DNA from: Tunturiibacter gelidiferens
Lineage (GTDB): Bacteria > Acidobacteriota > Terriglobia > Terriglobales > Acidobacteriaceae
Direction: 5' to 3'
DNA: 64,000 nt
Assembly: GCF_013410115.1 (NCBI RefSeq)
Contig: NZ_JACCCV010000001.1
Location: forward strand, 1,426,001 to 1,490,000
Shown here piece after piece: positions 21,683 through 30,511 of the stretch. Within the stretch, counting starts at the first letter, position 1; the number at the start of each line of letters is the position of its first letter. The notes beneath the pieces are model-generated. The model did no database searches, was not told the origin of the DNA, and was given only the letters and a program-made list of their open reading frames with translations. The translations under genes were made by a program, and so were the position numbers.

Positions 21683-22609
21683 GTGAGACGACTCGATTTG
21701 TTCAAGAAGATTTGTGTTCTGTTGCTGGTGGCGGGCTTCTCATGGACGGGTCTTGTCCGCGAAGTCTCGGCCCAAAGCGGCTCGAGTGAAACTGCGCTGC
21801 GGACGGTTGGTTTCATGACGGACTTCGATGTGAAGGACGATGCTGTCGGAATCTGTAAGGCGGTTATGAACGGCGTGGCGCCTGGGGTACAGATCATTGA
21901 CATCACGCATCAGGCGACGCCGTACGACATTGCAGAGGGTGCGCGATTTCTTGCGGGATCTTCGCCATACTTCCCGAAGGATGCGGTGTTTGTTGTGGTC
22001 ATCGACCCAACGGTGGGAAGTACGCGCCGCGCCATCATCGCTCATTCCAAGACGGGGCAGTATTTTGTATTGCCGGATAACGGCCTGCTGACATTGATCC
22101 AGGATCGGGACGGAATTGACGGTGCGAGACAGATCACTAATCCGGAGTGGATGATCGGGGCGAAGACCTCTTCGACCTTTCATGGCAGAGATATCTTTTC
22201 TCCGGCGGGAGCGCATCTTGCGCGAGGCGATGATTGGACGAAGGCTGGCCCGGCGGTGGAGGTGGCGAGTCTGGTAAGGCTCAATCTTCGAAGCGCAGTG
22301 GTGGATGCTTCTGGTCTGCATGGTGAGGTGATTGGAACCGACGGGCCCTTTGGAAACCTTGTGCTGAACGTGCCGGCTGAGACGTTTGCGAAGCTTGGGT
22401 ATCGCGTGGGGGATATCGTGCCGGTGCAGGTAGGCGATCACCTTTACCAGCTGCCGTTTGTAAAGACCTTCAGCGACGTAGCGGTTGGGAAACCACTGGC
22501 TTACATTGATTCGCGCGGGCGGCTCAGCCTCGGTATCAATCAAAACAGTTTTGCCGATACCTACGGAGTCAGGGCCTCGACTCCAATCTCGATTGTTGCG
22601 AAGAGATGA
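21683..22609 (+). CDS. SAM hydroxide adenosyltransferase (SAM-dependent halogenase-like family) with signal peptide
   Basis: About 308 residues from the GTG at 21683; TTG 21662 and GTG 21671 are alternatives. The DUF62 family is recognised from GFMTDFDVKDDAVGICKAVM, DPTVGSTRRAI, LPDNGLLTLI and FHGRDIFSPAGAHLARG, and by the C-terminal domain with GPFGNLVLNV. Members attack S-adenosylmethionine with hydroxide or, rarely, halide, giving adenosine and methionine. Unusually, a hydrophobic signal (KKICVLLLVAGFSWTGLV, then VSAQ) precedes the catalytic domain, suggesting export. SAM is cytoplasmic, so the true substrate or location is open. Confidence 0.75.
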   Translation: MRRLDLFKKICVLLLVAGFSWTGLVREVSAQSGSSETALRTVGFMTDFDVKDDAVGICKAVMNGVAPGVQIIDITHQATPYDIAEGARFLAGSSPYFPKDAVFVVVIDPTVGSTRRAIIAHSKTGQYFVLPDNGLLTLIQDRDGIDGARQITNPEWMIGAKTSSTFHGRDIFSPAGAHLARGDDWTKAGPAVEVASLVRLNLRSAVVDASGLHGEVIGTDGPFGNLVLNVPAETFAKLGYRVGDIVPVQVGDHLYQLPFVKTFSDVAVGKPLAYIDSRGRLSLGINQNSFADTYGVRASTPISIVAKR

Positions 22610-22658
22610 GATTCAACCTGCAGTGAAGTGGTGCGGGTGTCGTTAGCAGTCACGGGAA

Positions 22659-24479
22659 CTATTGGTTTTGATCTTTCTGCTGTTTGGCCTCGCGTCTGGC
22701 TTCGTCGGCAGCTTGTTTGGCTTCCCGTTTCGCTTCGTCGGCAGCTTGTTTGGCTTCACGCTTCGCTTCGTCGGCTTGGCGTTTCGCTTCATCTGCTGCC
22801 TGCTTTGCTTCGCGCTTACCCTCTTCCGCAGCCTGCTTGCCTTCACGGGCGGCGTCCTGCGCCTCCCGCTTCGCGTCCTGAATAGCCTGGCGTGCATCTT
22901 CCGGCATGGCGGTGATCTTTGGCATGGGAGGCAGAGGGGGCAGCGGCATGATGCTCCCCTTCTTCAAGGAGATGTCGCCCTGGCTGGTGGAGATATGCAG
23001 GAGGGGGCCGCCTTTGCCTGCAGTGCCGTTGATGGTCTTCTTTTGGAGGCCGCCATCGGGGATTTGAATCTCGGAGAAGTCGCTCTCGATGTCGCCGTTG
23101 GTGGCGTCGAGTTGATAGGCGAAGTTGGCCTGCTCGGGCAGGGTGAGGTTGACGGAGCCGTTGCGATTCTCGACGGTGACATTGCCGAGAGGGGGTGCGC
23201 TGGTGAGGTCAACCGACCCGTTGCGATTGGTGACGGTGACATCGCCGGCGACCCGCTCCAGGGTCACGTTGCGGTTGCCCGCTGTGAGCGTAAGAGGGCC
23301 GACGGCTTCACTGGCGGTGATATCGGAGTGGCTGATATCGATCTCGCCGTCGAGGCGGGCGAACTGAAGATCGGTGCGGCTGGTGTGGAATTTGATGGGG
23401 CCGCGGATGTGTTCGAAGTGCGTGGTACCGAAGAAGTCTCCACTCATGGTGACCGGGCCGGTGAGGTCAGAGAGTGTTGTGTCATGGCCGCGACCCTGAA
23501 TGGCGAGGGGGCCGGAGACACTGTGTGCGGAGAGGTCGGAGTCGCTGTTGTTGACGTGAGTAACGACGGGTCCGGTGATGCCGGTGAGCTCGATGTTGCC
23601 GTGGTTGGCGGTAACCTGAAGCGGAGCCTTGAGTGCACTGACGTGGATGTCGCCGTGGTTGGCGGAGACAACTACAGGTGCAGTCGCCGGCAAGGTAATC
23701 GTGAGGTCGGCGCGGGTGCCGTCGATGGCTGGCATGGAGAGAGAGAGGCTATCTCCGGTGTTGGTCAGATTCGGACTGAGTTTTTTGGCTTTGCTGTCGG
23801 CGTCAGAGTCGGAACGAGTGTAGACCTCTTTGTGGACGGAGATGTGAATCTGGTTGTCGTCGCTGGTGCCTGAGATGGAGACGTCGCCGCGCGGGTTATC
23901 GACGGTGAAGCCGCTGTTTGCGGGGAACGATTGCGAGAGCATCTGGTCGCTCTCGTGTTTGTCGCCGAGAAATTCGTCGAGATTATCTTGATTGAGGTTG
24001 AGACCGTTGAGCACGTAACTGTGACCGTTGCCGTTGCGTACGCTGCTGAAGACGATCCCGGTTATGCCTAAGATCAAGAGCAGGGCGAAGACACCACCGC
24101 CGAGTCGGCGGCGATAGCGGGGCTGGGTGTCATCGGACTGCATGTACTGGTCGTAGGCCCACTCGAGGAGCATGATGACGCCGGCGCCTACGAGGAGGAT
24201 CGGCCAGAAGCGGGCGTACCAGTCCCAGAGGCTGTGGGCTGCGACGCGACCGGTTTGCACCAGCAAGAAGAGGATGCCGATGGTGATGAGCAGCAGAGGT
24301 CCAAGGATGGAGCTGCGACGGAGGCTGCGGGCCTGATAGCGGTAGGCGTCACGCTGGGCGCGGGCCATGTCGCGCTGGGCACGGGCCTGCTCTTTGAGGA
24401 CGCGGCGCTGATACTTCCAGTCGCCTCCGTAGGGTGGGCCGGGCGGTGGCGGATAGGGTGGAGGAGGATAACTTCCCAT
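22659..24479 (-). CDS. DUF4097 beta-repeat membrane protein with C-terminal coiled coil
   Basis: 606 residues. A Pro-rich N-terminus and basic helix lead to three membrane helices (about residues 55-155, e.g. ILGPLLLITIGILFLLVQ and FWPILLVGAGVIMLLEWAY). Next comes a DUF4097 domain of parallel beta repeats (about 190-490; recurring forms such as VTNRNGSVDLTS and VENRNGSVNLTL). The tail is an Ala/Lys/Glu-rich helix with KREAKQAADEA repeats. It ends the four-gene operon that begins with a sigma factor, three bases after the B-box gene. Probably an envelope sensor or structural component; inference from context. Confidence 0.75.
   Translation of the reverse strand: MGSYPPPPYPPPPGPPYGGDWKYQRRVLKEQARAQRDMARAQRDAYRYQARSLRRSSILGPLLLITIGILFLLVQTGRVAAHSLWDWYARFWPILLVGAGVIMLLEWAYDQYMQSDDTQPRYRRRLGGGVFALLLILGITGIVFSSVRNGNGHSYVLNGLNLNQDNLDEFLGDKHESDQMLSQSFPANSGFTVDNPRGDVSISGTSDDNQIHISVHKEVYTRSDSDADSKAKKLSPNLTNTGDSLSLSMPAIDGTRADLTITLPATAPVVVSANHGDIHVSALKAPLQVTANHGNIELTGITGPVVTHVNNSDSDLSAHSVSGPLAIQGRGHDTTLSDLTGPVTMSGDFFGTTHFEHIRGPIKFHTSRTDLQFARLDGEIDISHSDITASEAVGPLTLTAGNRNVTLERVAGDVTVTNRNGSVDLTSAPPLGNVTVENRNGSVNLTLPEQANFAYQLDATNGDIESDFSEIQIPDGGLQKKTINGTAGKGGPLLHISTSQGDISLKKGSIMPLPPLPPMPKITAMPEDARQAIQDAKREAQDAAREGKQAAEEGKREAKQAADEAKRQADEAKREAKQAADEAKREAKQAADEARREAKQQKDQNQ
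22699..22818 (-). repeat. 33-bp coding tandem repeat in the DUF4097 gene
   Basis: Near-identical 33-base units at 22699-22731 and 22732-22764, a shortened 21-base unit at 22765-22785, and a diverged 33-base unit at 22786-22818. They encode eleven-residue blocks (AKREAKQAADE type), a hendecad period typical of right-handed coiled coils. Confidence 0.8.
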
Positions 24480-24482
24480 GGC

Positions 24483-25730
24483 CTAGCTCCCTTCCTGATC
24501 GTGCTGGTTGGAGGGGACGATGCTGGTGCCTGGAGGGGCCGGTGGGGGTGGAGCGACCGGGGAGGCCGGAGGAACCCCATAAGGGTAGGCTACGGCTGCG
24601 GCAGAGTTGAAAGAGGTGCGTTGAAAGACTGCCATGAGGCCGGCGACGATGATGAAGAGCGGCCAGCTATGGGACCAGGACAGAATGTCGAAGGAGTCGA
24701 GCAGGAAGAGGATACCAACGAGAATGACCCAGATGGAACCGCGCAAGGCGCTGAAGAGCCGGTATTGGTAGGCGGGGGTGCCGTCATCTGAGAGGCCGTT
24801 CCCTGTGCCGGTCATCTTGTGGACGAAGAGCCAGACGCCGAGTCCGATGAGGAAGAAGGGGATGATTCGGTGAATGGGGAAGTGGTGGAAGAGGCCTGCG
24901 TTGCCGATCAGGAAGATGCAGCCGAGGCCAATCAGCCAGAGGGCGCCGGCGGGAAAGCGGTTACGCGATGGCGTAAGGCTAGGATCTAGCGGGTAGGCGG
25001 GAGCGCCGTAGGGCGGGATCGGGGGTACGGGTGGGGCGTAGTTCTCCCAAGGAGTTCCCCAGGCGGCGGAGGGCGGCTGCTGGGGCGGATAGCCGGAGGG
25101 CGGTGGGGTGTAGGGGCTGCTGGGCGGGAAGTTTGGGACGTCGGGTGTCGGAGCGGTTCCTTGCGGAACGAAGGGGGCGGCTGAGCCTGATTGGGCTGTG
25201 CCGGGCCAGGACTTTCCGAAGCCGAGGCGTTCGCCGAGATCGTTCAGGCCGAAGGGATTTGGGAGCAGGGTGCCGTCTCGCCGGGCTTTGGCGGTGTGGT
25301 AGGCCTCGATAACCTGGTAGCACACCCAGCCGGCGATAAAGAGCCCGAAGATACCGTGCTCGTCGGCGAGGCTGACGAGGATCGCGAAGACGACCAGATG
25401 CACGACTCCCTTGGCGTATTGGCCGTTGTACATTGCACCTACGCCGGGGATAAAGCCTAAGAGTGCGGCGAGGCCGGGGTTTGGTGCTCCCGGCGGGATG
25501 GGGGGCGGAATGACTCCGCCGGCAGAGTAGTTTACGCCGGCTTCCGCTCCGCTATAGGCGTAAGAGCCGGCAGCGGGTGGTGGGGCTCCGGCACCTGAGA
25601 GTTTGGCGGCGAGGCAGGGTTCGCAGAAGACAGCAGAGCCGACGGTGCGGGTGCACTCCTGGCAGAGTGGCTTGCCGCAGTTCTGGCAGAAAGCAACACG
25701 TTCACGTTCAGGATGGTTTGCGCAAGTCAT
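24483..25730 (-). CDS. B-box zinc-finger and LiaF-like multi-spanning membrane protein
   Basis: 415 residues. Residues 1-45 form a B-box-type zinc finger (CANHPERERVAFCQNCGKPL, then CQECT and FCEPCL). A two-helix segment follows near 85-155 (GFIPGVGAMYNGQYAKGVVH), then a long Pro-rich linker, then paired helices of the DUF5668/LiaF transmembrane type (ALWLIGLGCIFLIGNAGLF, IIPFFLIGLGVWLFVH, SIWVILVGILFLLDSF, WPLFIIVAGLMAVFQ). Its start overlaps the anti-sigma stop by four bases. Likely an inner membrane partner of the sigma and anti-sigma pair. Confidence 0.75.
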   Translation of the reverse strand: MTCANHPERERVAFCQNCGKPLCQECTRTVGSAVFCEPCLAAKLSGAGAPPPAAGSYAYSGAEAGVNYSAGGVIPPPIPPGAPNPGLAALLGFIPGVGAMYNGQYAKGVVHLVVFAILVSLADEHGIFGLFIAGWVCYQVIEAYHTAKARRDGTLLPNPFGLNDLGERLGFGKSWPGTAQSGSAAPFVPQGTAPTPDVPNFPPSSPYTPPPSGYPPQQPPSAAWGTPWENYAPPVPPIPPYGAPAYPLDPSLTPSRNRFPAGALWLIGLGCIFLIGNAGLFHHFPIHRIIPFFLIGLGVWLFVHKMTGTGNGLSDDGTPAYQYRLFSALRGSIWVILVGILFLLDSFDILSWSHSWPLFIIVAGLMAVFQRTSFNSAAAVAYPYGVPPASPVAPPPPAPPGTSIVPSNQHDQEGS

Positions 25731-26737
25731 ACCAATCCCCCTTCCGACTTAATGACACTGGGAGTAAAGACAACAAAATTCTGAGACTGGAAGGGGAGAG
25801 GGGCCCGGGTACTAACTGACGCTACTAGCTGGATATTGCCGCCGGGGGTTTCGCGACGGCTGGAGCCAGGGTTGGGTTTGGGGCTGTTCTGCTTCTGGTC
25901 ATTTTTCTGGCCGGGCTTCTGATCCTTTGGATCATTCGGCTGGGTGCCAGCTGGCTTGCTGTTTGGCTGGGACGAGTCGTTCTGGTTGGTTGGGGTGCTG
26001 GTCGTTCCGGCGGATCCCTCATCGTCGGAAGAGCGCTGCAGATCGCGGACGCGCGATTCAAGTTCGTAGACGACGCGAAGATTGTCGGAGTAACGGACTA
26101 CCTTGGCTTTGGCCTCGTAGCAACTACGCAGGATACTGGAGGGTTTGAGGTCGCTGGCGCGAAGCTGACTGAGGCGGACCCCGGTGAGGTTCATGGTGAG
26201 GGCGATGGAGAAGAAGGCCATGGCAGCAGTCATTGCCAAGCGCGGCTGCAGCATGGTCTGGCCGAAGGAGCGGAGCCCGGAGGTGACGCGAGTGCGGAAG
26301 GGAAGCACCTTGGCAGAGGCGAAGGGATTGGTTGCGAGGTTGCCTGACGCGGAGGGAAGCAGAGTCGGATGGCTGAGGAGCGTATTCGGAGTGCGAAGGT
26401 AGTCGGTTCGGCCGAGGACGATCGGGGGTTGGTCTTCTTTGGCGGGGCCGAGGGCGGTTTTGCCGCTCGTCTGGGCAAGAATGCTCTCAAAGAGGGTGGC
26501 GGGGGGTTCGGGGCGGGGAGACTTGAGCATCTCCATCCAGGCGGCTCCGCGCTGGGCGTCGGCGAGCAGGCCGGCGCAACTGGGGCAGCCGATCATGTGG
26601 GTGTCGAAGGTGGCCCGATCTGCTGCGGAGAGGGTACCGTCGAGTGCATCCACGAGCATTGCTTCGCATTGCGCGCAGTGCTGAGGATCGCCGGGTGCGC
26701 CGGGTTTGACGCTGCCGAATTGGTTGAAGTCTGCCAC
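25727..26737 (-). CDS. Zinc-finger (zf-HC2) anti-sigma factor
   Basis: 336 residues from a GTG start one base after the sigma factor stop. The N-terminus has the anti-sigma zinc finger: CAQCEAMLVDALDG, then THMIGCPSCAGLL (H-x3-C-x2-C). A single membrane helix is near residue 180 (LAMTAAMAFFSIALTMNLTG). The C-terminal part is a helix followed by a long Gln/Asn/Pro/Lys-rich stretch, probably disordered and outside the membrane. By family it would hold the sigma factor inactive at the membrane until an envelope signal is sensed. Confidence 0.8.
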   Translation of the reverse strand: MADFNQFGSVKPGAPGDPQHCAQCEAMLVDALDGTLSAADRATFDTHMIGCPSCAGLLADAQRGAAWMEMLKSPRPEPPATLFESILAQTSGKTALGPAKEDQPPIVLGRTDYLRTPNTLLSHPTLLPSASGNLATNPFASAKVLPFRTRVTSGLRSFGQTMLQPRLAMTAAMAFFSIALTMNLTGVRLSQLRASDLKPSSILRSCYEAKAKVVRYSDNLRVVYELESRVRDLQRSSDDEGSAGTTSTPTNQNDSSQPNSKPAGTQPNDPKDQKPGQKNDQKQNSPKPNPGSSRRETPGGNIQLVASVSTRAPLPFQSQNFVVFTPSVIKSEGGLV

Positions 26738-26738
26738 T

Positions 26739-27554
26739 TTAAACCACCTGCCCTTCTATACGTTGCAGAAGCCTTGCTAGTTCCCCGCGACCGCGGCTGA
26801 TGCGGCTTTTTACCGTACCTTCGGGTATGCGGAGAACCTGTGATATCTCTTTGTAATCCATATCCTCGAGATCGCGGAGGATAACAGCTTCGCGAAGCTC
26901 TGGGGAGAGCTGCTTTAGCGCGTTTTGGACGCGAACTTTGAGCTCGAGACCGGCGACATGATGTTCCTGAGAGGGCCGGGGGTCGGCGAGCCGGTCGGCC
27001 ATGGTGGGACCGTCTTCTTCGCCGTCAAAGGTGGCGTCGAGGGACTCGGAGGCGCGCTCGAGGCGGGTGCGGCGGAAGTGGTCGACCAGGAGATTGCGGG
27101 CCAGCGTGGTGATCCAGGTCTGGAAGCTGCCCTTCTGGGTATCGAAGCTGGAGAGGTTCTTGTAGAGCTTCAGGAAGACTTCTTGAGTGAGGTCTTCGGC
27201 GTCGGTGCCTGAGCCAGTGAAGCGGTAGCAGATGGCGTAGATACGGCGATGCTGGGAGGCAACCAGCTGCTGCCAGGCCTGCGAGTCGCCGGCCATGCAC
27301 TGGCGTACCAGTTTGGCGACTGCTTCCTGCGCTGCTTCCTGTTCTGGGGTACGCTCCAACTTCGCCTCAAGTGATTTTGTCGGTGGGAGAAGTGTACCGC
27401 GTGGAACGGGCGCTGGATTGATTTGTTGCTGTTGGATATGTGGGTTCTCGACGGCCTTGGGAGCTGGCTGCGAGATGTGCTGCGTGGGGATTCTGGGCAG
27501 ACGGCGCGTCGCAACTTTGAGCTCTGTGTACCGGCTCGCGGTTGGAATCGTCAT
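26739..27554 (-). CDS. ECF-type sigma-70 family RNA polymerase sigma factor
   Basis: 271 residues from ATG 27554; an ATG at 27569 is also in frame but lies inside a hairpin. After a Pro/Gln-rich N-terminal extension of about 80 residues come region 2 (RIYAICYRFTGSGTDAEDLT, QEVFLKLYKNLSSFD, FQTWITTLARNLLVDHFRR) and region 4 (LSPELREAVILRDLEDMDYK, then IPEGTVKSRISRGRGELARL). No region 1 or 3 is seen, so it is an ECF or RpoE-like factor. It heads an operon with its anti-sigma factor. The long N-terminal extension is unusual. Confidence 0.85.
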   Translation of the reverse strand: MTIPTASRYTELKVATRRLPRIPTQHISQPAPKAVENPHIQQQQINPAPVPRGTLLPPTKSLEAKLERTPEQEAAQEAVAKLVRQCMAGDSQAWQQLVASQHRRIYAICYRFTGSGTDAEDLTQEVFLKLYKNLSSFDTQKGSFQTWITTLARNLLVDHFRRTRLERASESLDATFDGEEDGPTMADRLADPRPSQEHHVAGLELKVRVQNALKQLSPELREAVILRDLEDMDYKEISQVLRIPEGTVKSRISRGRGELARLLQRIEGQVV

Positions 27555-27560
27555 GTGTAA

Positions 27561-27592
27561 AACGCCCATGCATTGCTATACGCATGGGCGTT
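27561..27592 (-). promoter_or_regulatory. Strong hairpin between sodC and the sigma factor gene
   Basis: A perfect eleven-base-pair stem AACGCCCATGC/GCATGGGCGTT with a ten-base loop. On the minus strand it is followed by TTTT and lies seven bases before the sigma start. It could be the sodC terminator or a structure in the sigma mRNA leader. Confidence 0.6.
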
Positions 27593-27625
27593 CCGGTTTG
27601 TTCAAAGATGGACAGTGGATGAGGG

Positions 27626-28153
27626 TTAGGGGGTAGGAGCCGAGATGACGCCGCAGGCGATGCGGTTGCCGGAGTTGCCGGAGGGGTCGGTCTTCATGTC
27701 GTCGGCCTTCTCGTGGATGACGATGGAGGTGCCACCGTTGGCGAGGATGCTGTTGGCGGCGGAGGGGTCCATGGAGAGATAGTCGACGTTGAAGGTGGCC
27801 TGGCCGAGATGGCCTTCGCCGATGGTGACATTGGTCGGCAGGTCGCCCGCGTGGTGTCCCATGGGGTTCTGGAAGCCATGTTGCTTATTCTCGGGGTTGA
27901 AGTGACCACCGGCGGTCTTGAAGTCGGGTGCCTCGCAGAGCGGTTTGGCGTGGATGTGGACGCCGTGCTCGCCCACGGGAAGGTTCTTGAGGTCGAGCTT
28001 GATGTGGACACCTTTCTTCGTAGGGCTGAAGGTTGCGGTGCCTGCGTCCTCGCCGGTGGCGGTCTTGATGGGGACGACAACGGCGTCTTTTGGTTTGGCG
28101 AAGGCTGGAACGACGAGAAGACTGAGAGTGATGGCGGCGAGGATGTTGCGCAT
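27626..28153 (-). CDS. sodC: Cu/Zn superoxide dismutase family protein
   Basis: 175 residues from ATG 28153, where a signal peptide begins (MRNILAAITLSLLVVPAFA). Metal ligands are visible: HVHIH-type motif GVHIHAKPLC, GGHFNP, MGHHAGDLP, and VIHEKADD. The structural disulfide Cys residues are in PLCEAP and RIACGVI. It dismutates superoxide in the periplasm. It precedes the envelope-stress-like sigma operon on the same strand, 71 bases upstream. Confidence 0.9.
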   Translation of the reverse strand: MRNILAAITLSLLVVPAFAKPKDAVVVPIKTATGEDAGTATFSPTKKGVHIKLDLKNLPVGEHGVHIHAKPLCEAPDFKTAGGHFNPENKQHGFQNPMGHHAGDLPTNVTIGEGHLGQATFNVDYLSMDPSAANSILANGGTSIVIHEKADDMKTDPSGNSGNRIACGVISAPTP

Positions 28154-28245
28154 GGCTGTTTCTCCGAAAGACCTACACATGAGAATAGCGAAGTATTTGT
28201 TTGGGTTGCGCGCTGTTTCGAAACATCTATGTAAAAATTTGGATC

Positions 28246-29793
28246 ATGATTTCAACGCGGTCCTCGATCCTGACGAAGTTGCTTGTTTTTTCGTTCCTTC
28301 CAACGATTTTTTCTGCTGTGGTTGCTCTCTCTGCGGCTGCGCAGACCGCGCCGGATACGAAGCCGGTGGATGCGAAACCCGCAGCTACACCGGGACTGTC
28401 GGTCACACTGCCACCCCTGCCGGCGGATGCTCACGTGGATCAGACGATGCAGTTTGAGGGAAAGACGCTGCACTACACCGTGACCGTAGGTACGCTGCCG
28501 GTGCGGGATGGTAAAGGCGCGCTGAGCGGGGAGGTGGTCTATACCTCGTACGTTGTTGAGGGGAAGGACCGGCCGGTTACGTTTGCGTTCAATGGCGGAC
28601 CCGGTGCGGCTTCGGTGTATCTGAACCTCGGCGCGATTGGGCCGAAGAGGGTGGCGTTCGGGGCGGAGGGGCAGAGTCCGTCGGATCCAGCTACGTTGCT
28701 GGATAATCCAGGGACTTGGCTGGACTTTACGGATCTGGTGTTCATCGACCCGATCGGGACGGGGTTTTCTCGTTCGCTCGTGTCGGAGGAGGAGTCGAAG
28801 AAGCAGTTCTATGGCCCGGACCAGGATATTGCGTATCTGTCGCGGAACATCTACGACTGGCTGGTGAAGAACGGGCGGCTGCAGTCTCGCAAGTACATTG
28901 TGGGCGAGAGCTACGGGGGGTATCGCGGGCCGAGGCTGACGGCTTACCTGCAATCGCAGACTGGAGTCGCGGTGAATGGGTTGGTGCTGGTTTCGCCGGC
29001 GCTCGCTCCGCAGGCTGGTTCGCAGGATATCTCGCCGATTCCATGGATGATTACGCTGCCTTCGATCGTTGCGGCGAACTATGAGCGACAAGGGAAGCTG
29101 ACGAACGAGAGTATGGCCGAGGTGATCGACTACACGCGCGGCGAGTATGCGGTGGATTTGATGAAGGGCAACAGCGATCCGGCGGCGACGCCTCGTCTGG
29201 TGAAGAGGGTGACGGAGCTGACGGGGCTTGATCCGACGTTTGTGAAGCAGTCGGGTGGGCGGCTGGAGACGCAGGCGTTTCTGCGGGAAGAGTTTCGTGA
29301 GACGGGCAAGCTGGGGAGTCGCTATGACCCGAATGTGACGGCTTACGATCCGTTTCCTTACAACCCGACGCAGGAGACGCAGGACCCGATTCTGTTGAGC
29401 ATTATTGCGCCGACGACTACGGCGATGGTGGATTTTGTGACTCGCACGGTTGGTTGGAAGACGGATGCGAGCTATAACGCGCTGTCGTTCGATGTGAACA
29501 GAATATGGGATAACAGCGGGCGGAATGGCGCGTTTTCGGGGTCGGCTTCTGCGACAGATCTGAGGGTTGCGGTGGCTACCGATCCGAAGCTGCGCGTAGT
29601 GATTGCGCATGGATGGGCGGATCTGTCTTGTCCGTTTATGGGGTCGGTGCTGACGGTGAGCCAGATTCCGCCGATGGGCGATCCGACGCGGGTGCAGGTG
29701 CATGAGTACCCCGGTGGGCACATGTACTATGCGCGGCCAGCCAGTTCGCTGGCGCTGCGCAAGGATGTGATGGAGATGGTGTCGAAGCACTGA
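28246..29793 (+). CDS. S10 family serine carboxypeptidase
   Basis: 515 residues from ATG 28246; the signal peptide is MISTRSSILTKLLVFSFLPT and on to SAAAQ. The S10 features are NGGPGAASVYLNLGAIGP, the nucleophile Ser222 in VGESYGGYRG, Asp459 in AHGWADLSCP and His492 in PGGHMYY. The length fits the family. It removes C-terminal residues from peptides, probably in the periplasm or outside the cell. It stands alone and is divergent from sodC, sharing a short 90-base upstream region. Confidence 0.9.
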   Translation: MISTRSSILTKLLVFSFLPTIFSAVVALSAAAQTAPDTKPVDAKPAATPGLSVTLPPLPADAHVDQTMQFEGKTLHYTVTVGTLPVRDGKGALSGEVVYTSYVVEGKDRPVTFAFNGGPGAASVYLNLGAIGPKRVAFGAEGQSPSDPATLLDNPGTWLDFTDLVFIDPIGTGFSRSLVSEEESKKQFYGPDQDIAYLSRNIYDWLVKNGRLQSRKYIVGESYGGYRGPRLTAYLQSQTGVAVNGLVLVSPALAPQAGSQDISPIPWMITLPSIVAANYERQGKLTNESMAEVIDYTRGEYAVDLMKGNSDPAATPRLVKRVTELTGLDPTFVKQSGGRLETQAFLREEFRETGKLGSRYDPNVTAYDPFPYNPTQETQDPILLSIIAPTTTAMVDFVTRTVGWKTDASYNALSFDVNRIWDNSGRNGAFSGSASATDLRVAVATDPKLRVVIAHGWADLSCPFMGSVLTVSQIPPMGDPTRVQVHEYPGGHMYYARPASSLALRKDVMEMVSKH

Positions 29794-29896
29794 CAGGGTC
29801 CTGCCGGACGGGCTGCCTGCGCGGCGGGCGGCCACTTCGTGGCGGGTGTACCTTGTCTTGGCTGAGTGGCTGTTGTGGGCCTCGCGTTGCTCGGCT

Positions 29897-30511
29897 TCAA
29901 CTGCTGCTTTGGATCGAGAGGAACTCCAGTTGCTCGGTGTGCTGGTCGTCGAGGAAGGGCTCGAAGTGGGTGCGGCAGCGGGCTTCGTAGAGGCCGGCGG
30001 CGCCTACGAGGACGAGCTCCTGGCTTTGTCCCAGGCGCTGGGTGTGGATGGCGGGGGCGCCGCAGACCATGCAGACGGCGGAGAGCTTAGTGACCTCGTC
30101 GGCGATGGCCATGAGAGCGGGAATGGGGCCGAAGGGCTCGGCGTTGAAGGTGGTGTCGAGGCCTGCGATGATGATGCGTTTGCCTAGGTGAACGAGCTCC
30201 ACGGTGAGGGGGAGGATGGTGTCGTCGAAGAACTGAGCCTCGTCGATACCGATGACGTCGATGGTGTCTAACTGAGGCAATAATGAGGCTTTGAGGTGCT
30301 CCACATTGGTGACGGTGCTGGCTTCGTGGGTTTGGGAGCTGTGGCTGGCGATGGAGGTGCGGTGGTAGCGGAGATCGATGTCGGGCTTGTAGCAGGCGAC
30401 GCGCTGGCGGGCGATGCGGGCGCGTTTGAGGCGGCGGATGAGCTCTTCGGATTTTCCGGAGAACATGGGGCCTACGATGGTTTCGATTCTGCCTGGGATG
30501 GGGTGGGTCAT
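29897..30511 (-). CDS. tdk: Thymidine kinase
   Basis: 204 residues. The P-loop is GPMFSGKSEELIRR, the Walker B-like segment is IDEAQFFDD, and the lasso region follows with GLDTTFNAEPFGP. Zinc ligands are CMVCG and YEARCRTHF. This is the type II (tetrameric) kinase that phosphorylates thymidine to dTMP in salvage. The gene is alone between the peptidase genes. Its C-terminus extends to about 204 residues, normal for the family. Confidence 0.95.
   Translation of the reverse strand: MTHPIPGRIETIVGPMFSGKSEELIRRLKRARIARQRVACYKPDIDLRYHRTSIASHSSQTHEASTVTNVEHLKASLLPQLDTIDVIGIDEAQFFDDTILPLTVELVHLGKRIIIAGLDTTFNAEPFGPIPALMAIADEVTKLSAVCMVCGAPAIHTQRLGQSQELVLVGAAGLYEARCRTHFEPFLDDQHTEQLEFLSIQSSS

Noticed and set aside
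28252-29835. Long minus-strand open frame (about 527 codons) opposite the S10 carboxypeptidase
   Set aside because: Arg/His/Pro-rich translation and no family match; it mirrors the GC3-biased codons of the S10 gene, which has a full catalytic triad.
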